Source: Lacimicrobium alkaliphilum (GTDB lineage Bacteria > Pseudomonadota > Gammaproteobacteria > Enterobacterales > Alteromonadaceae). From it: a stretch of DNA of 64,000 nt. This document shows positions 46,925 through 59,980 of the stretch, piece after piece. The position numbers were made by a program, and so were the translations under genes. The notes beneath the pieces were generated by a model. That model ran no database searches and was not told the origin of the DNA. It saw nothing but the letters and a program-made list of their open reading frames with translations. Each line of letters begins with the position of its first letter. Positions within the stretch are counted from its first letter, which is position 1. Location of the stretch: positions 496,001 through 560,000 of the forward strand of contig NZ_CP013650.1 in the NCBI RefSeq assembly GCF_001466725.1, given 5' to 3'.

Positions 46925-49900
46925 ATGGTTTACTCTTATAGCGAAAAGAAACGTATTCGTAAGAATTTTGGCAAACGCCCACAGGTATTGGAAATACCGT
47001 ATCTTCTTTCAATCCAGCTAGACTCTTTTAAGAAATTTATCGAAATTGATGCCGCAGGCCAGTACGGTCTTGAAGCCGCGTTCAGTTCGGTATTTCCGAT
47101 TAAGAGCTATTCAGGTAACTCTGAATTACAGTATGTGAGCTATCGACTCGGTGAGCCGGTGTTTGACGTCAAGGAATGTCAGATCCGCGGCGTCACTTAC
47201 TCGGCTCCACTGCGGGTGAAGTTGCGTCTGGTGCTGTTTGATAAAGAAGCTGCGCCGGGCACAGTGAAAGATATTAAAGAGCAGGAAGTGTACATGGGCG
47301 AGATTCCGCTCATGACAGAGAATGGTACTTTTGTTATCAATGGTACCGAGCGAGTTATCGTTTCTCAGTTGCATCGCTCTCCAGGCGTGTTTTTTGACCA
47401 CGACAAAGGCAAAACCCACTCTTCCGGTAAAGTATTGTATAACGCCAGGGTAATTCCTTACCGTGGCTCCTGGCTGGATTTCGAATTCGATCCTAAGGAC
47501 AACCTGTTTGTCCGTATCGATCGTCGTCGTAAACTTCCTGCTTCCATTATTTTGCGGGCTCTGGAAATGAGCACCGAAGAAATACTGGATCTGTTTTTCG
47601 AGAAGAACCAGGTACGCATTACCGATGAGAAGGTAATGATGGATATCGTACCTGATCGTCTGCGTGGTGAAACGGCGCAATTCGATATTCTGGATAAAGA
47701 AGGCAATGTGCTGGTTGAAGCCGGCCGTCGTATTTCTGCTCGTCACACCCGTCAGTTGGAAAAGGCTGATATCAAAGAGCTGGAAGTTCCCGCAGAATAT
47801 CTGGTCGGTAAAGTTGTTGCCCGCACTTATGTTGATGAGTCAACGGGTGAAGTGGTTGCTAACGCCAATGATGAGTTCACTCTTGATACGTTGCTGGCTC
47901 TGAAAAAAGCCGGTTACACCAGTTTCGAGACGTTGTACATCAATGAGCTGGATCACGGTGCCTATATGTCTGAGACATTGCGTATCGACTCCACCACAAA
48001 CAAGCTGGAAGCATTGGTAGAAATTTACCGGATGATGCGTCCCGGCGAGCCGCCCACAAAAGATGCGGCTGAAACCCTGTTTGAGAATTTGTTCTTCTCT
48101 GACGACAGGTATGATCTGTCCTCCGTCGGACGGATGAAGTTCAACCGCCGATTGGGCCGTGATGAACTGACAGGCGAAGGCACATTGTCAAAAGAAGATA
48201 TCGTGGCGGTAATGAAGCAATTGATTGCTATCCGTGACGGTAAAGATGATGTGGATGATATCGATCATCTGGGTAACCGCCGTATCCGCTCTGTGGGTGA
48301 GATGGCTGAAAACCAGTTCCGTGTTGGCCTGGTGCGTGTAGAGCGCGCTGTTAAGGAGCGCCTGAGTCTTGGCGACCTGGACAATGTGATGCCACAGGAT
48401 CTGATCAACGCCAAGCCTATCTCGGCAGCGGTGAAAGAGTTCTTCGGTTCCAGTCAGTTGTCCCAGTTTATGGATCAGAACAATCCACTGTCGGAAGTGA
48501 CGCACAAGCGTCGCATCTCTGCTCTGGGTCCGGGTGGTTTGACCCGTGAACGGGCAGGCTTTGAGGTACGTGACGTACACGTTACTCACTACGGCCGTGT
48601 TTGTCCTATCGAGACACCTGAAGGACCCAATATCGGTCTGATCAACTCGCTGGCAACCTATGCCAGAACCAATGACTTTGGCTTCCTGGAAACGCCTTAT
48701 CGTCGTATCGTCGATGGTATCGTGACCGAGGAAATTGACTATCTGTCGGCCATCGAAGAAGGACAGTACGCCATCGCTCAGGCGAATGCGGTACTGGATG
48801 ACGAAGGGCATCTGGCTGATGATCTGGTTTCCTGCCGTCACCGCGGTGAGTTTACTCTCAAGCCAAAAGAAGAAGTCGAGTATATGGATGTTTCGCCGCA
48901 GCAGATCGTATCTGTTGCTGCCAGCATCATTCCGTTCCTGGAGCACGATGATGCTAACCGGGCCCTGATGGGCTCGAACATGCAACGTCAGGCTGTACCG
49001 ACTCTGCGCGCTGAGAAGCCGCTGGTGGGAACCGGCATGGAAAAAACCATTGCTGTCGACTCAGGGGTTACCGTTGTCGCTAAGCGCGGCGGTGTTGTCG
49101 ATTATGTGGATGCCAGCCGTATTGTTATTAAGGTCAATGAAGAAGAGACCTTTGCCGGTGAAGCCGGTATCGATATCTACAATCTGACTAAATACACCCG
49201 CTCTAACCAGAATACCTGTATCAATCAGAAGCCAAACTGTAACGTGGGTGAGCCGATTGTTGCCGGTGATGTGCTGGCTGATGGTCCGTCTACTGATATG
49301 GGTGAACTGGCATTGGGTCAGAATATGCGTGTCGCATTTATGCCCTGGAATGGATTCAACTTCGAGGATTCCATCCTGATTTCCGAGCGCGTAGCGGAAG
49401 AGGACAGGTTGACCACCATACATATTCAGGAACTGAATTGTATTGCTCGTGATACTAAGCTGGGGCCAGAAGAAATTACCTGCGATATTCCCAATGTCGG
49501 TGAATCTGCGCTGGGTAAGCTGGACGAATCCGGGGTGGTTTACATTGGCGCCGAAGTCAAAGGTGGCGATATTCTGGTCGGTAAAGTGACACCTAAGGGT
49601 GAAACTCAGTTAACTCCGGAAGAAAAACTGCTGCGTGCCATTTTCGGTGAGAAGGCCTCTGACGTTAAAGACACCTCTCTGCGCGTACCTAACTCGGTGC
49701 ATGGAACGGTCATTGACGTTCAGGTGTTTACCCGTGACGGTGTTGAAAAAGACAAACGTGCACTGGAAATCGAAGATATGCAGTTGCGCCAGGTGAAAAA
49801 GGACTTGTCAGATGAGTTCAATATCCTGGCCGATGGTATTTTCTCCCGTGCCCGCAATCTGTTGCTGAACAACGGCATCAAAGAAGAGAAACTGGATAGC

Positions 49901-50953
49901 CTGCCACGTGAAAAATGGTTTGATATCAGTCTCAAAGATGAAGACGCCCAGAACGATCTGGAGCAGATCGCCGAGCAGCATGGTGAAATCAAAGAAGACT
50001 TTGACAAGAAGTTTGAAATGAAGCGCCGTAAGATCACTCAGGGCGATGATTTGGCTCCGGGTGTGCTTAAGATTGTTAAAGTTTATCTGGCCGTAAAACG
50101 TCATATTCAGCCTGGTGACAAGATGGCCGGTCGCCATGGTAACAAAGGTGTTATTTCCACCATTGTGCCTGTGGAAGATATGCCGTATGACGAACATGGT
50201 CAGCCTGTTGATATCGTACTTAACCCTCTGGGTGTTCCCTCGCGGATGAATATCGGTCAGGTACTGGAAATGCATCTTGGTATGGCTGCACATGGTATCG
50301 GTGCGAAAATTGACCGTATGCTTAAAGAGCAGCAGGACAAAGCCAAGCTGCGGGGCTTTATCAAAGAGGTTTATGACCTTGGCGAAGCTCACCACAAAGC
50401 CGACATCGACAGTTTCACCGATGACGAAGTGGAGCGTCTGGCTGGTAATCTGCGCAAGGGCTTGCCGATTGCGACGCCGGTATTTGACGGTGCCACTGAA
50501 GCTGAAATCAAACAGATGCTGAAGCTGGCTGATATTCCTGAAGATGGACAGATCGTATTGCATGATGGCCGTACCGGCCGCCCATTTGAGCGTAAAGTGA
50601 CAGTGGGTTACATGTACATGCTGAAACTGAACCATTTGGTCGATGACAAGATGCATGCCCGTTCCACCGGCTCTTACAGCCTGGTAACGCAGCAACCATT
50701 GGGTGGTAAAGCTCAATTTGGTGGCCAGCGCTTCGGTGAGATGGAAGTGTGGGCACTGGAGGCATACGGTGCCGCCTATACCTTGCAGGAAATGCTGACA
50801 GTCAAGTCGGACGATGTGAATGGTCGTACCAAAATGTATAAGAACATTGTGGATGGCGACTATCGTATGGAACCTGGCATGCCGGAATCTTTCAACGTAT
50901 TGCTGAAAGAAATCCGCTCGTTGGGTATCAACATCGAACTGGAAGAAAACTAG
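46925..50953 (+). CDS. rpoB: DNA-directed RNA polymerase beta subunit
   Basis: The start is ATG 46925 ([22 protein letters not shown]), which gives 1342 residues, the same length as E. coli; a longer in-frame opening at 46853 adds 24 residues with no counterpart. The rifampicin region reads [34 protein letters not shown], a sensitive-type sequence. The active-site blocks GHLKxxD-type [15 protein letters not shown] and the C-terminal clamp [25 protein letters not shown] are intact. rpoC follows after 74 bp. Confidence 0.99.
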   Translation: MVYSYSEKKRIRKNFGKRPQVLEIPYLLSIQLDSFKKFIEIDAAGQYGLEAAFSSVFPIKSYSGNSELQYVSYRLGEPVFDVKECQIRGVTYSAPLRVKLRLVLFDKEAAPGTVKDIKEQEVYMGEIPLMTENGTFVINGTERVIVSQLHRSPGVFFDHDKGKTHSSGKVLYNARVIPYRGSWLDFEFDPKDNLFVRIDRRRKLPASIILRALEMSTEEILDLFFEKNQVRITDEKVMMDIVPDRLRGETAQFDILDKEGNVLVEAGRRISARHTRQLEKADIKELEVPAEYLVGKVVARTYVDESTGEVVANANDEFTLDTLLALKKAGYTSFETLYINELDHGAYMSETLRIDSTTNKLEALVEIYRMMRPGEPPTKDAAETLFENLFFSDDRYDLSSVGRMKFNRRLGRDELTGEGTLSKEDIVAVMKQLIAIRDGKDDVDDIDHLGNRRIRSVGEMAENQFRVGLVRVERAVKERLSLGDLDNVMPQDLINAKPISAAVKEFFGSSQLSQFMDQNNPLSEVTHKRRISALGPGGLTRERAGFEVRDVHVTHYGRVCPIETPEGPNIGLINSLATYARTNDFGFLETPYRRIVDGIVTEEIDYLSAIEEGQYAIAQANAVLDDEGHLADDLVSCRHRGEFTLKPKEEVEYMDVSPQQIVSVAASIIPFLEHDDANRALMGSNMQRQAVPTLRAEKPLVGTGMEKTIAVDSGVTVVAKRGGVVDYVDASRIVIKVNEEETFAGEAGIDIYNLTKYTRSNQNTCINQKPNCNVGEPIVAGDVLADGPSTDMGELALGQNMRVAFMPWNGFNFEDSILISERVAEEDRLTTIHIQELNCIARDTKLGPEEITCDIPNVGESALGKLDESGVVYIGAEVKGGDILVGKVTPKGETQLTPEEKLLRAIFGEKASDVKDTSLRVPNSVHGTVIDVQVFTRDGVEKDKRALEIEDMQLRQVKKDLSDEFNILADGIFSRARNLLLNNGIKEEKLDSLPREKWFDISLKDEDAQNDLEQIAEQHGEIKEDFDKKFEMKRRKITQGDDLAPGVLKIVKVYLAVKRHIQPGDKMAGRHGNKGVISTIVPVEDMPYDEHGQPVDIVLNPLGVPSRMNIGQVLEMHLGMAAHGIGAKIDRMLKEQQDKAKLRGFIKEVYDLGEAHHKADIDSFTDDEVERLAGNLRKGLPIATPVFDGATEAEIKQMLKLADIPEDGQIVLHDGRTGRPFERKVTVGYMYMLKLNHLVDDKMHARSTGSYSLVTQQPLGGKAQFGGQRFGEMEVWALEAYGAAYTLQEMLTVKSDDVNGRTKMYKNIVDGDYRMEPGMPESFNVLLKEIRSLGINIELEEN

Positions 50954-51027
50954 GCCACTGACGATTCTCAGGGCATGTTGGGAGCCTGCGGGCTCCCATA
51001 GGTTAATGACTCCGCAGGGAGAAAATC

Positions 51028-54000
51028 GTGAAAGACTTATTAAAGTTTTTGAAGCAGCAAAATAAGACCGAAGAATTCGATAATATTCGTATCGGTCTGG
51101 CTTCACCGGATATGATCCGATCGTGGTCTTATGGTGAGGTTAAAAAACCCGAAACCATTAACTACCGCACCTTTAAACCAGAGCGTGAAGGCCTGTTTTG
51201 TGCGCGTATTTTTGGTCCGGTAAAAGATTATGAGTGTTTGTGCGGCAAGTACAAACGCCTTAAGCATCGTGGCGTGATCTGTGAGAAGTGTGGTGTTGAA
51301 GTCACACTGACCAAGGTACGTCGGGAGCGTATGGGCCATATTGAACTGGCCAGTCCGGTAGCCCATATCTGGTTCCTGAAATCACTACCGTCCCGCATCG
51401 GTCTGATGCTGGATATGACATTACGTGATATCGAGCGGGTACTGTATTTCGAATCTTATGTGGTGACAGAGCCCGGCATGACTACGCTGGAACGTTCACA
51501 GTTGCTGACAGAAGAAGAATACCTGGATGCGCTGGAAGAACATGGTGACGAATTCGAAGCCAAGATGGGCGCCGAAGCGGTATTCGATCTGCTTAAAGTG
51601 CTGGATGTGGACGCCGATGTGGTGGCCATGCGCGAAGAGCTGCCTTCGATCAATTCCGAGACCAAGCGTAAAAAGATCTCCAAGCGCCTCAAGCTGCTAG
51701 AGTCTTTCCAGCAATCAGGTAACCGCCCTGAGTGGATGATCCTGACCGTATTGCCGGTATTGCCACCGGACTTGCGTCCGCTGGTACCGCTGGATGGCGG
51801 GCGTTTTGCCACATCCGATCTGAACGATTTGTATCGTCGTGTGATCAACCGTAACAACCGTCTCAAGCGCCTGCTTGATCTGGCTGCGCCAGATATCATC
51901 GTGCGTAACGAGAAGCGTATGTTGCAGGAAGCCGTCGACGCGTTGCTGGACAACGGTCGTCGTGGCCGTGCTATCACAGGTTCTAATAAGCGCCCGCTGA
52001 AATCATTGGCAGATATGATCAAGGGTAAGCAGGGTCGCTTCCGTCAGAACCTTTTGGGTAAACGTGTCGACTACTCAGGTCGTTCCGTTATCACAGTGGG
52101 TCCTACTCTTCGCCTGCACCAATGCGGCCTGCCGAAGAAAATGGCCCTTGAGCTGTTCAAACCCTTTATCTATGGCAAGCTGGAAGGTCGCGGTCTGGCG
52201 ACAACCATTAAAGCAGCCAAGAAGATGGTGGAGCGTGAAGCGCCGGAAGTCTGGGATGTACTGGACGAAGTTATCCGCGAACACCCGGTTCTGCTTAACC
52301 GCGCACCAACCTTGCACAGGCTGGGAATCCAAGCCTTTGAACCTGTACTGATCGAAGGTAAAGCAATACAACTGCACCCGCTTGTGTGTGCGGCCTATAA
52401 CGCCGACTTCGATGGTGACCAGATGGCAGTGCATTTGCCACTGACACTGGAAGCACAGCTTGAATCCCGTGCGCTGATGATGTCGACTAATAACATCCTG
52501 TCGCCGGCTAACGGTGAGCCCATTATCGTTCCTTCTCAGGACGTGGTGCTGGGTCTTTACTATATGACCCGGGACCGGGTGAATGGCAAAGGCGAAGGCA
52601 TGGTGTTTAAAAACCCCCATGAAGCCGAAAAAGCCTATCGCACGGATATCGCAGAACTGCATGCCCGTGTCAAAGTGCGTATCCGCGAAGTGGAAGTGGA
52701 TGAGCAGGGTAATAAGACTGAAAAGTATTCGCTGATCGACACCACGGTGGGCCGTGCTATTTTGTCACTGGTATTACCGGAAGGTCTGCCCTTTGAGCTG
52801 ATTAACCAGCCTATGGGTAAGAAACAGATCTCAAGGTTGCTGAACGTTTGTTACCGTACTCTGGGTCTGAAAGACACCGTTATTGCCGGTGACCAGATCA
52901 TGTACACGGGCTTTCATTATGCAATGATTGCCGGTGTGTCAATCTGCCTCAACGACATGGTGATCCCTGATGAGAAGGTTGAAATCATCGGTGAAGCCAG
53001 TGCTGAAGTGGCAGAAATCCAGGAGCAGTTCCAGTCTGGTCTGGTAACAGCCGGTGAGCGCTATAACAAGGTTATTGATATCTGGTCTGCGGCTAACGAG
53101 CGTGTTGCCAAAGCCATGATGAGCAACCTGTCGAAGGAAGAAGTGGTTAACCGTGATGGTGAAACCGAAGAGCAGAATTCTTTCAACTCCGTATACATGA
53201 TGGCCGACTCCGGCGCCCGGGGTAGCCCGGCGCAGATTCGTCAGCTGGCCGGTATGCGTGGTCTGATGGCTAAGCCCGATGGCTCCATCATCGAGACGCC
53301 CATCACCGCCAACTTCCGTGAAGGTCTGAACGTACTACAGTACTTTATCTCGACTCACGGTGCCCGTAAGGGTCTGGCAGATACCGCTCTGAAGACAGCA
53401 AACTCAGGTTATCTGACTCGTCGTCTGGTCGACGTGGCGCAGGATCTGGTTATCACCAATGACGATTGCGGCACTTTCGAAGGTGTGAAAATGACACCAC
53501 TGATCGAAGGTGGTGATGTGGTTGAACCCTTGCGTGAGCGGGTGTTGGGCCGCACGGTCGCTGAAGATGTGTATACACCGGGTACTGACGAAGTGCTGGT
53601 AGAGCGTAATGTGATCCTGGACGAAGCTCTGGTGGACTTGCTGGAGGCTCACTCTATCGATCAGGTGATGGTACGCTCGGTAATTACCTGTGAAAACGAC
53701 TTCGGTGTATGTGCCAAGTGTTACGGACGTGACCTGGCCCGTGGTCATCAGGTTGGTATCGGTGAATCTGTAGGTGTTATCGCCGCACAGTCAATCGGTG
53801 AACCTGGTACCCAGCTGACCATGCGTACCTTCCACATTGGTGGTGCAGCATCCCGAGCTTCAGCTGAAAACAGTGTGCAGGTGAAAACCGATGGTCGCCT
53901 GAAACTGCATAACGCCAAATTTGTACGTAATACCGAAGACAAAGTGGTGATCACTTCACGTTCAACTGAAATCACAATTATTGATGACCAGGGTCGTGAG

Positions 54001-55215
54001 AAAGAGCGTTACAAGGTTCCTTATGGTGCCACCCTTGCTGTGGATGACAGTGCTAAGGTTAACGCCGGTGATGTGGTAGCGAACTGGGATCCCCATTCGC
54101 ACCCTATCATTGTTGAGCGTGACGCCAAGATCAGCTTTGCCGATATTGACGACAGCAACACTGAAATGCAGCAGGATGAGCTGACCGGTCTGACCCGTAT
54201 CGTGGTCAAAGATCTGACCAAGGCCAACGCCAAAGAGCCTAAGCTGATTCTGGAATCAGAAGAGCATGGGCTGCAGGAAATTCGTCTGCCGAGCTTCACG
54301 ACTATTGAAGCGGCCGATGGAAAAGTGGCCAAAACCGGTGACGTGCTGGCGCGTATTCCGCAGGAAAGCTCCAAGACCCGGGATATTACCGGTGGTCTGC
54401 CGCGGGTTGCGGATCTGTTCGAAGCCCGTAAGCCCAAAGAGCCGGCTATATTGGCCGAAGTGTCAGGTACCATCAGCTTTGGTAAGGAAACTAAAGGTAA
54501 GCGCCGTCTGGTGATAGCCCCTGAACAGGGTGAAGCCTATGAGGAAATGATTCCGAAATGGCGTCAGCTGAATGTATTTGAAGGTGAAAAGGTCGAGAAA
54601 GGGGAAGTGATCTCCGATGGTCCTGAGTCACCCCATGACATTCTGCGACTGCGTGGTATCAGTGCGGTGTCCAACTATATCGTCAATGAAGTTCAGGATG
54701 TCTATCGCCTGCAGGGTGTAAAGATTAACGATAAGCATATCGAGGTGGTGATCCGCCAGATGCTGCGTAAGTGCCTGATCACTCATCCGGGTGACAGTCA
54801 GTTCCTCGAAGGCGAACAGATTGAGTTGGCAGCGGTTAAGATTGAAAACCGCAGACTGGAAAAACAAGGCAAGATCCCGGCACAGTACGAGATACAGTTA
54901 CTGGGTATTACCAAAGCCTCGTTGTCTACCGAGTCGTTCATCTCTGCGGCGTCCTTCCAGGAAACCACCAGAGTATTGACCGAAGCGGCAGTGCAGGGCA
55001 AAGAAGACGATCTTCGCGGTCTCAAAGAGAACGTTATCGTGGGTCGCCTGATTCCTGCCGGTACAGGTTTTGCGTATCATCAGCAGCGCCAGCGCAGAAA
55101 GATGGCGGCTGCGGAAGTGATGGAAGATCCATCGGTTTCCGCCGCAGAAGCAGAGCAGGCATTGTCTGATGCTCTGAATGCCGAAACCGGCAGTTCTGAT
55201 GACGCCGAAAGTTAA
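51028..55215 (+). CDS. rpoC: DNA-directed RNA polymerase beta' subunit
   Basis: The catalytic subunit of RNA polymerase, 1395 residues, starting with GTG at 51028 as in E. coli. The N-terminal zinc site is [19 protein letters not shown]. The magnesium-binding [12 protein letters not shown] motif places the three aspartates at 460, 462 and 464, the same numbers as in E. coli. The trigger-loop and bridge regions ([40 protein letters not shown]) are standard. The C-terminal tail is acidic and a little shorter than in E. coli. Confidence 0.99.
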   Translation: MKDLLKFLKQQNKTEEFDNIRIGLASPDMIRSWSYGEVKKPETINYRTFKPEREGLFCARIFGPVKDYECLCGKYKRLKHRGVICEKCGVEVTLTKVRRERMGHIELASPVAHIWFLKSLPSRIGLMLDMTLRDIERVLYFESYVVTEPGMTTLERSQLLTEEEYLDALEEHGDEFEAKMGAEAVFDLLKVLDVDADVVAMREELPSINSETKRKKISKRLKLLESFQQSGNRPEWMILTVLPVLPPDLRPLVPLDGGRFATSDLNDLYRRVINRNNRLKRLLDLAAPDIIVRNEKRMLQEAVDALLDNGRRGRAITGSNKRPLKSLADMIKGKQGRFRQNLLGKRVDYSGRSVITVGPTLRLHQCGLPKKMALELFKPFIYGKLEGRGLATTIKAAKKMVEREAPEVWDVLDEVIREHPVLLNRAPTLHRLGIQAFEPVLIEGKAIQLHPLVCAAYNADFDGDQMAVHLPLTLEAQLESRALMMSTNNILSPANGEPIIVPSQDVVLGLYYMTRDRVNGKGEGMVFKNPHEAEKAYRTDIAELHARVKVRIREVEVDEQGNKTEKYSLIDTTVGRAILSLVLPEGLPFELINQPMGKKQISRLLNVCYRTLGLKDTVIAGDQIMYTGFHYAMIAGVSICLNDMVIPDEKVEIIGEASAEVAEIQEQFQSGLVTAGERYNKVIDIWSAANERVAKAMMSNLSKEEVVNRDGETEEQNSFNSVYMMADSGARGSPAQIRQLAGMRGLMAKPDGSIIETPITANFREGLNVLQYFISTHGARKGLADTALKTANSGYLTRRLVDVAQDLVITNDDCGTFEGVKMTPLIEGGDVVEPLRERVLGRTVAEDVYTPGTDEVLVERNVILDEALVDLLEAHSIDQVMVRSVITCENDFGVCAKCYGRDLARGHQVGIGESVGVIAAQSIGEPGTQLTMRTFHIGGAASRASAENSVQVKTDGRLKLHNAKFVRNTEDKVVITSRSTEITIIDDQGREKERYKVPYGATLAVDDSAKVNAGDVVANWDPHSHPIIVERDAKISFADIDDSNTEMQQDELTGLTRIVVKDLTKANAKEPKLILESEEHGLQEIRLPSFTTIEAADGKVAKTGDVLARIPQESSKTRDITGGLPRVADLFEARKPKEPAILAEVSGTISFGKETKGKRRLVIAPEQGEAYEEMIPKWRQLNVFEGEKVEKGEVISDGPESPHDILRLRGISAVSNYIVNEVQDVYRLQGVKINDKHIEVVIRQMLRKCLITHPGDSQFLEGEQIELAAVKIENRRLEKQGKIPAQYEIQLLGITKASLSTESFISAASFQETTRVLTEAAVQGKEDDLRGLKENVIVGRLIPAGTGFAYHQQRQRRKMAAAEVMEDPSVSAAEAEQALSDALNAETGSSDDAES

Positions 55216-55291
55216 TAAAGCAAATTTGCCGGACTTCTGGTCCGGCGTCAGACTGTAAAGCCTTCTGCGGGCCTTCAAACCGGCCTTTGGC

Positions 55292-55320
55292 TTGACAGCT
55301 CAATCTTTGCTCTATAGAAT
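55292..55320 (+). promoter_or_regulatory. Promoter of the str operon (rpsL)
   Basis: Consensus TTGACA at 55292-55297, 17 bp spacer and TAGAAT at 55315-55320, followed by TCCGCGACCC. The predicted start of transcription falls inside the hairpin described in the next entry. Confidence 0.85.
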
Positions 55321-55321
55321 T

Positions 55322-55356
55322 CCGCGACCCTGTTTCAGGGTTGCGGTTTTTATCAT
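55322..55356 (+). terminator. rpoBC terminator / rpsL leader hairpin
   Basis: CCGCGACCCTG-TTT-CAGGGTTGCGG followed by TTTTTATCATTTTTTT. It should terminate transcripts arriving from rpoC. Transcripts from the rpsL promoter would begin within its left arm and so largely escape it. Confidence 0.75.
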
Positions 55357-55455
55357 TTTTTTGCCGTCGGAAAATGCGTTGTAAAGGCGCCGTCCGGGTT
55401 AAAAAATGAGTGTTATACGATTAAATCAGTAGTTATTTTTATCAGGAGCTAGTTA

Positions 55456-55830
55456 ATGGCAACAGTTAACCAGTTAGTGCGCAAGCCACGCCAGAAGGTC
55501 GTTGAAAAAAGCAACGTCCCTGCGCTTCAGGCTTGTCCACAACGACGTGGTGTATGTACCCGTGTATATACCACCACACCAAAGAAGCCGAACTCCGCAC
55601 TGCGTAAAGTGTGTCGTGTTCGCCTGACCAACGGTTTCGAGGTCAGCTCATACATCGGTGGTGAAGGCCACAACCTGCAAGAGCACAGTGTTGTGCTGAT
55701 TCGCGGTGGTCGTGTTAAAGACCTGCCCGGTGTTCGTTATCATACCGTTCGCGGAACACTTGACTGTGCTGGCGTAAGCGCCCGTAAACAGGGTCGTTCC
55801 AAATACGGCGCGAAAAGGCCCAAGTCTTAA
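55456..55830 (+). CDS. rpsL: 30S ribosomal protein S12
   Basis: S12 is the decoding-centre protein and the classical streptomycin target. The 124-residue length matches E. coli. The streptomycin-relevant loops [13 protein letters not shown] and [13 protein letters not shown] carry the wild-type lysines, so a sensitive phenotype is expected. The ATG at 55456 follows CAGGAGCTAGTTA. First gene of rpsL-rpsG-fusA-tuf. Confidence 0.98.
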   Translation: MATVNQLVRKPRQKVVEKSNVPALQACPQRRGVCTRVYTTTPKKPNSALRKVCRVRLTNGFEVSSYIGGEGHNLQEHSVVLIRGGRVKDLPGVRYHTVRGTLDCAGVSARKQGRSKYGAKRPKS

Positions 55831-55908
55831 CGGTTCTCCGTTTAGTAAGGCCAAACTGACATAAATACAGAGTTTTGGGTTACCCCTGAATTCAACGGAG
55901 AATAGAAG

Positions 55909-56379
55909 ATGCCTAGAAGAAGAGTCGTAGGTCAGAGAAAGATCCTACCCGATCCTAAGTTCGGATCACTATTACTAGCCAAGTTCATGAATGTCGTCAT
56001 GCTGGACGGCAAAAAATCAACTGCTGAAAAAATCGTATACGGCGCGCTGGATATCGTTGCTGGGAAAACCAGCAAAGATCATCTGGACGTGTTCGAAGAC
56101 GCACTGGATAACATCCGTCCGTCTGTGGAAGTAAAGTCCCGCCGTGTTGGTGGTTCAACCTATCAGGTGCCTGTAGAGGTTCGTCCTGTTCGTCGTAATG
56201 CCCTTGGCATGCGTTGGTTGGTTGAAGCTGCCCGTAAGCGCGGCGAAAAATCAATGGCTCAGCGCCTGGCTGCCGAGATGCTTGATGCATCAGAGAACAA
56301 AGGTTCTGCGGTCAAGAAACGTGAAGACGTGCACCGCATGGCAGAAGCGAACAAAGCATTCGCTCACTACCGCTGGTAA
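55909..56379 (+). CDS. rpsG: 30S ribosomal protein S7
   Basis: S7 organises the 30S head and is the repressor of the str operon in E. coli. The 156-residue protein starts [20 protein letters not shown], and the rRNA-binding hairpin [16 protein letters not shown] is intact. It ends in HYRW without the longer tail of E. coli K-12. The ATG at 55909 follows ACGGAGAATAGAAG. 20 bp separate it from fusA. Confidence 0.98.
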   Translation: MPRRRVVGQRKILPDPKFGSLLLAKFMNVVMLDGKKSTAEKIVYGALDIVAGKTSKDHLDVFEDALDNIRPSVEVKSRRVGGSTYQVPVEVRPVRRNALGMRWLVEAARKRGEKSMAQRLAAEMLDASENKGSAVKKREDVHRMAEANKAFAHYRW

Positions 56380-56399
56380 ACTGGATCTAAGAGGCAATT

Positions 56400-58505
56400 A
56401 TGGCTCGTAAAACCCCTATTGAGCGCTATCGCAATATCGGTATCTGTGCTCACGTGGACGCGGGTAAAACCACGACCACTGAGAGGGTGCTGTTCTATAC
56501 GGGTTTGTCACATAAAATCGGTGAGGTTCATGATGGCGCAGCCACCATGGACTGGATGGAACAGGAGCAGGAGCGGGGGATTACTATTACCTCTGCTGCG
56601 ACTACCTGTTTCTGGGCCGGCATGACGCAACAGTTTGAGCAACACCGTATCAACATCATTGATACCCCGGGACACGTAGACTTCACTATCGAAGTTGAGC
56701 GTTCTTTGCGGGTGCTGGATGGTGCGGTTGTGGTGTTCTGTGGTTCATCCGGCGTGGAGCCCCAATCTGAGACTGTATGGAGACAGGCCGATAAATATCA
56801 CGTTCCGCGTATGGTATTTGTCAACAAGATGGACAGAGCCGGTGCCGATTTCGAACGGGTTGTTAAACAGATCCGTACCCGACTCGGTGCTACTTGCATT
56901 CCGATCCAACTTAACATCGGTGCCGAAGAACACTTCAAAGGTGTCATTGACCTGCTCAAGATGAAAGCCATTAACTGGAACGAAGCTGATCAGGGTATGA
57001 CCTTTACCTATGAAGAGATCCCGGCTGAGCTTCTGGACAAAGCCGCACAATACCGCAGCGAGATGATCGAAGCGGCAGCGGAAGGCTCTGAAGAGCTGAT
57101 GGAAAAGTATCTTGAAGGCGGCGAGCTGACTGAAGACGAAATCAAACAGGGTTTGCGTATTCGTACCCTGAAAAATGAGATCGTTCTGGCAACCTGTGGT
57201 TCAGCCTTTAAGAACAAAGGGGTTCAGGCCGTTCTGGATGCAGTGGTAGAGTATCTGCCTGCTCCGTGTGATGTACCAGCCATTAAGGGGCATCTTGATG
57301 ATGCTGCTGAAACGCTGGATGAGCGCCATGCTGATGACAGCGAACCCTTTTCTGCGCTGGCATTCAAGATCGCAACGGATCCTTTTGTCGGAACCCTGAC
57401 CTTTTTCCGCTGTTATTCCGGTGTCGTTCAGACCGGTGATACGGTATATAACTCGGTGAAGTCAAAACGAGAGCGCTTCGGACGTATCGTGCAGATGCAC
57501 GCCAACAGCCGGGAAGAACTCAAATCTGTGTGTGCCGGTGACATTGCTGCAGCCGTAGGGCTAAAGGATGTCACTACCGGGGATACCCTGTGTGATCCTA
57601 ATCACGTTATTATCCTTGAACGCATGGAGTTTCCCGATCCGGTTATCTCTGTCGCAGTAGAACCAAGATCCAAAGCTGACCAGGAAAAAATGGGTATAGC
57701 TCTGGGTAAACTGGCTGCTGAAGATCCTTCTTTCAGGGTCAAGACAGATGAAGAGTCCGGGCAAACGATTATCTCAGGTATGGGTGAACTGCACCTGGAT
57801 ATCATCGTTGACCGGATGCGACGGGAATTTAAAGTGGAATGTAATGTGGGTAAACCTCAGGTTGCATACCGCGAAACTATTCGCAAAACCGTTGAAGTGG
57901 AAGGTAAGTTCGTACGCCAGTCTGGTGGCCGTGGTCAATACGGTCATGTGTGGCTGAAAATAGAGCCGCAGGAAGAAAGCGCTGGTTACGAGTTTGTCAA
58001 CAATATCGTCGGTGGAACGATTCCCAGAGAATTTATCCCTGCCGTCGATAAAGGGATCCAGGAACAGATGCAAAACGGTGTTATCGCTGGTTACCCTGTT
58101 CTTGATGTGAAAGTGACGTTATTTGACGGATCTTTTCACGATGTTGACTCTTCTGAAATGGCGTTTAAGATCGCAGGTTCGATGGGTTTCAAGAAAGGGG
58201 CCGCAGAAGCGAAACCTGTGTTACTTGAACCGACCATGAAAGTAGAAGTCACCACTCCCGAGGAGTGGATGGGTGATGTTGTGGGTGACCTCAATCGTCG
58301 CCGGGGTATCATCGAAGGTATGGAAGACGGCGTTGCCGGTATCAAGATAGTGCGTGCTAAGGTACCATTATCAGAGATGTTTGGTTATGCCACCGACCTG
58401 CGTAGCGCTACCCAGGGGCGAGCATCATACTCAATGGAATTCTTTAATTACGCGGAAGCACCAAGTAGTGTTGCTAACGCGATTATTGAAGCTAGAAAAT
58501 CTTAA
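56400..58505 (+). CDS. fusA: Elongation factor G (main copy)
   Basis: EF-G catalyses translocation and, with RRF, ribosome recycling. The 701-residue protein has the P-loop [19 protein letters not shown], switch [25 protein letters not shown], and NKMDRAG; domain IV includes the [14 protein letters not shown] and [29 protein letters not shown] segments. Its place in rpsL-rpsG-fusA-tuf marks it as the housekeeping copy. A second, diverged EF-G is encoded at 62131 on the other strand. Confidence 0.99.
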   Translation: MARKTPIERYRNIGICAHVDAGKTTTTERVLFYTGLSHKIGEVHDGAATMDWMEQEQERGITITSAATTCFWAGMTQQFEQHRINIIDTPGHVDFTIEVERSLRVLDGAVVVFCGSSGVEPQSETVWRQADKYHVPRMVFVNKMDRAGADFERVVKQIRTRLGATCIPIQLNIGAEEHFKGVIDLLKMKAINWNEADQGMTFTYEEIPAELLDKAAQYRSEMIEAAAEGSEELMEKYLEGGELTEDEIKQGLRIRTLKNEIVLATCGSAFKNKGVQAVLDAVVEYLPAPCDVPAIKGHLDDAAETLDERHADDSEPFSALAFKIATDPFVGTLTFFRCYSGVVQTGDTVYNSVKSKRERFGRIVQMHANSREELKSVCAGDIAAAVGLKDVTTGDTLCDPNHVIILERMEFPDPVISVAVEPRSKADQEKMGIALGKLAAEDPSFRVKTDEESGQTIISGMGELHLDIIVDRMRREFKVECNVGKPQVAYRETIRKTVEVEGKFVRQSGGRGQYGHVWLKIEPQEESAGYEFVNNIVGGTIPREFIPAVDKGIQEQMQNGVIAGYPVLDVKVTLFDGSFHDVDSSEMAFKIAGSMGFKKGAAEAKPVLLEPTMKVEVTTPEEWMGDVVGDLNRRRGIIEGMEDGVAGIKIVRAKVPLSEMFGYATDLRSATQGRASYSMEFFNYAEAPSSVANAIIEARKS

Positions 58506-58571
58506 TGAAGGTCTGGTCCGGTAATCTGCCTGTGGCAGGGGGCCGGACTTTTAACTTAGGAACTTAGTAAA

Positions 58572-59756
58572 ATGGCAAAAGCAAAGTTTGAACGTACGAA
58601 GCCGCACGTAAACGTAGGTACTATCGGCCACGTTGACCACGGTAAAACGACACTGACAGCGGCAATCACGACTGTATTGGCAAAGACCTACGGTGGTAGT
58701 GCCCAGGCATTCGATCAAATCGATAACGCACCAGAAGAGAAAGCCCGTGGTATCACCATCGCGACGTCCCACGTAGAGTATGACACGCCAGCGCGTCACT
58801 ACGCGCACGTAGACTGCCCGGGACACGCTGACTATGTTAAGAACATGATCACGGGTGCGGCCCAGATGGACGGCGCGATACTGGTAGTAGCGGCGACAGA
58901 TGGTCCTATGCCACAGACACGTGAGCACATTCTGCTGGGTCGTCAGGTAGGCGTGCCTTACATCATCGTATTCATGAACAAATGTGACATGGTAGATGAT
59001 GAAGAGCTGCTGGAACTGGTAGAAATGGAAGTGCGTGAGTTGTTGTCAGCGTATGACTTCCCGGGCGATGACCTGCCGGTAATTCAGGGCTCAGCTCTGA
59101 AGGCGCTGGAAGGCGATGCCGAGTGGGAAAAGAAAATCATCGAGCTGGGTGAAGCGCTGGATACCTATATTCCGGAGCCAGAGCGTGACATTGACAAGCC
59201 GTTCCTGCTGCCAATCGAAGACGTATTCTCCATCTCAGGTCGTGGTACGGTAGTAACAGGTCGTGTAGAGCGCGGAATTGTAAACACCGGTGACGAAGTT
59301 GAGATTGTTGGTATGAAAGATACCACCAAGACCACGGTAACGGGTGTAGAAATGTTCCGTAAGCTGCTTGACGAAGGTCGTGCGGGTGAGAACATCGGTG
59401 CCCTGCTGCGTGGTACCAAGCGTGACGACGTAGAGCGTGGTCAGGTACTGGCCAAGCCTGGTTCAATTACTCCACACACCAAGTTTGAAGCCGAAGTCTA
59501 CGTCCTGAGCAAAGACGAAGGTGGCCGTCATACGCCATTCTTCAAAGGCTATCGTCCTCAGTTCTACTTCCGTACTACTGACGTTACTGGTGCGGTAGAG
59601 CTGCCAGAAGGCGTAGAGATGGTCATGCCAGGCGACAACCTGAAATTCAAGGTTGAGCTGATTGCGCCGATTGCGATGGACGAAGGCTTGCGCTTCGCCA
59701 TCCGTGAAGGTGGCCGTACAGTTGGTGCTGGTGTTGTTTCCAAGATTATCGATTAA
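58572..59756 (+). CDS. tufA: Elongation factor Tu, copy 2
   Basis: The same 394-residue EF-Tu as at 41229; no nucleotide difference was seen along the gene. It follows fusA by 66 bp and so corresponds to tufA of the str operon. The 5' flanks of the two copies are unrelated, but the first about 100 bp after the stop are shared with a few substitutions. In most relatives rpsJ of the S10 operon would follow; here a terminator and repeat DNA follow. Confidence 0.98.
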   Translation: MAKAKFERTKPHVNVGTIGHVDHGKTTLTAAITTVLAKTYGGSAQAFDQIDNAPEEKARGITIATSHVEYDTPARHYAHVDCPGHADYVKNMITGAAQMDGAILVVAATDGPMPQTREHILLGRQVGVPYIIVFMNKCDMVDDEELLELVEMEVRELLSAYDFPGDDLPVIQGSALKALEGDAEWEKKIIELGEALDTYIPEPERDIDKPFLLPIEDVFSISGRGTVVTGRVERGIVNTGDEVEIVGMKDTTKTTVTGVEMFRKLLDEGRAGENIGALLRGTKRDDVERGQVLAKPGSITPHTKFEAEVYVLSKDEGGRHTPFFKGYRPQFYFRTTDVTGAVELPEGVEMVMPGDNLKFKVELIAPIAMDEGLRFAIREGGRTVGAGVVSKIID

Positions 59757-59778
59757 TCCGGACACAAACTAACGCAAA

Positions 59779-59811
59779 CAAAAAAGGTCGCAGTGATGCG
59801 GCCTTTTTTTA
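59779..59811 (+). terminator. Terminator of the str operon
   Basis: AAAAAGGTCGCA-GTGA-TGCGGCCTTTTTTT, a version of the terminator after tuf copy 1 with one G-T pair in the stem and a changed loop. Confidence 0.9.
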
Positions 59812-59851
59812 TGGCGCCAACAGTTCTTCCACCGAAACGGTGTTCCGTGAC

Positions 59852-59925
59852 AAAATCGCCGGGAGCGATTTTGAACGCCTGAAAGGCGGCCCGAAGGGCG
59901 CAGGGCAGGGATAGTCCGCAGTACT
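59852..59925 (-). repeat. Inverted member of the interspersed repeat family
   Basis: Read on the minus strand, GCGGACTATCCCTGCCCT, GCGCCCTTCGGGCCG and the hairpin AAAATCGCTCCCGGCGATTTT follow the core of the repeats at 21368-21791 (CGGACTATCCCTGTCCT, CGCCCTTTGGGCCG, AAAACGCTCCCGGCGTTTT), though in a different order relative to the hairpin. Confidence 0.7.
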
Positions 59926-59949
59926 GATTTCGATACTTAGTTAACATCC

Positions 59950-59980
59950 TAAAAAAGGTCACTTCGGTGGCCTTTTTTAT
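59950..59980 (+). terminator. Terminator-like hairpin
   Basis: AAAAAAGGTCAC-TTCG-GTGGCCTTTTTTATT, a tetraloop hairpin with a T6 tail; A-run on the left allows action on both strands. Confidence 0.75.

Noticed and set aside
49808..51106. Open frame of 432 codons on the minus strand across the end of rpoB and start of rpoC
   Set aside because: It lies wholly opposite two highly conserved genes, has an amino-acid make-up typical of antisense frames and shows no domain; it is a shadow of rpoBC codon use.
41229..59756. tuf-to-tuf segment as a composite mobile element
   Set aside because: The interior is the conserved tRNA-Trp-secE-nusG-rpl-rpoBC-rpsLG-fusA order; the flanking identity is explained by ancient paralogy and gene conversion, and no transposase is present.
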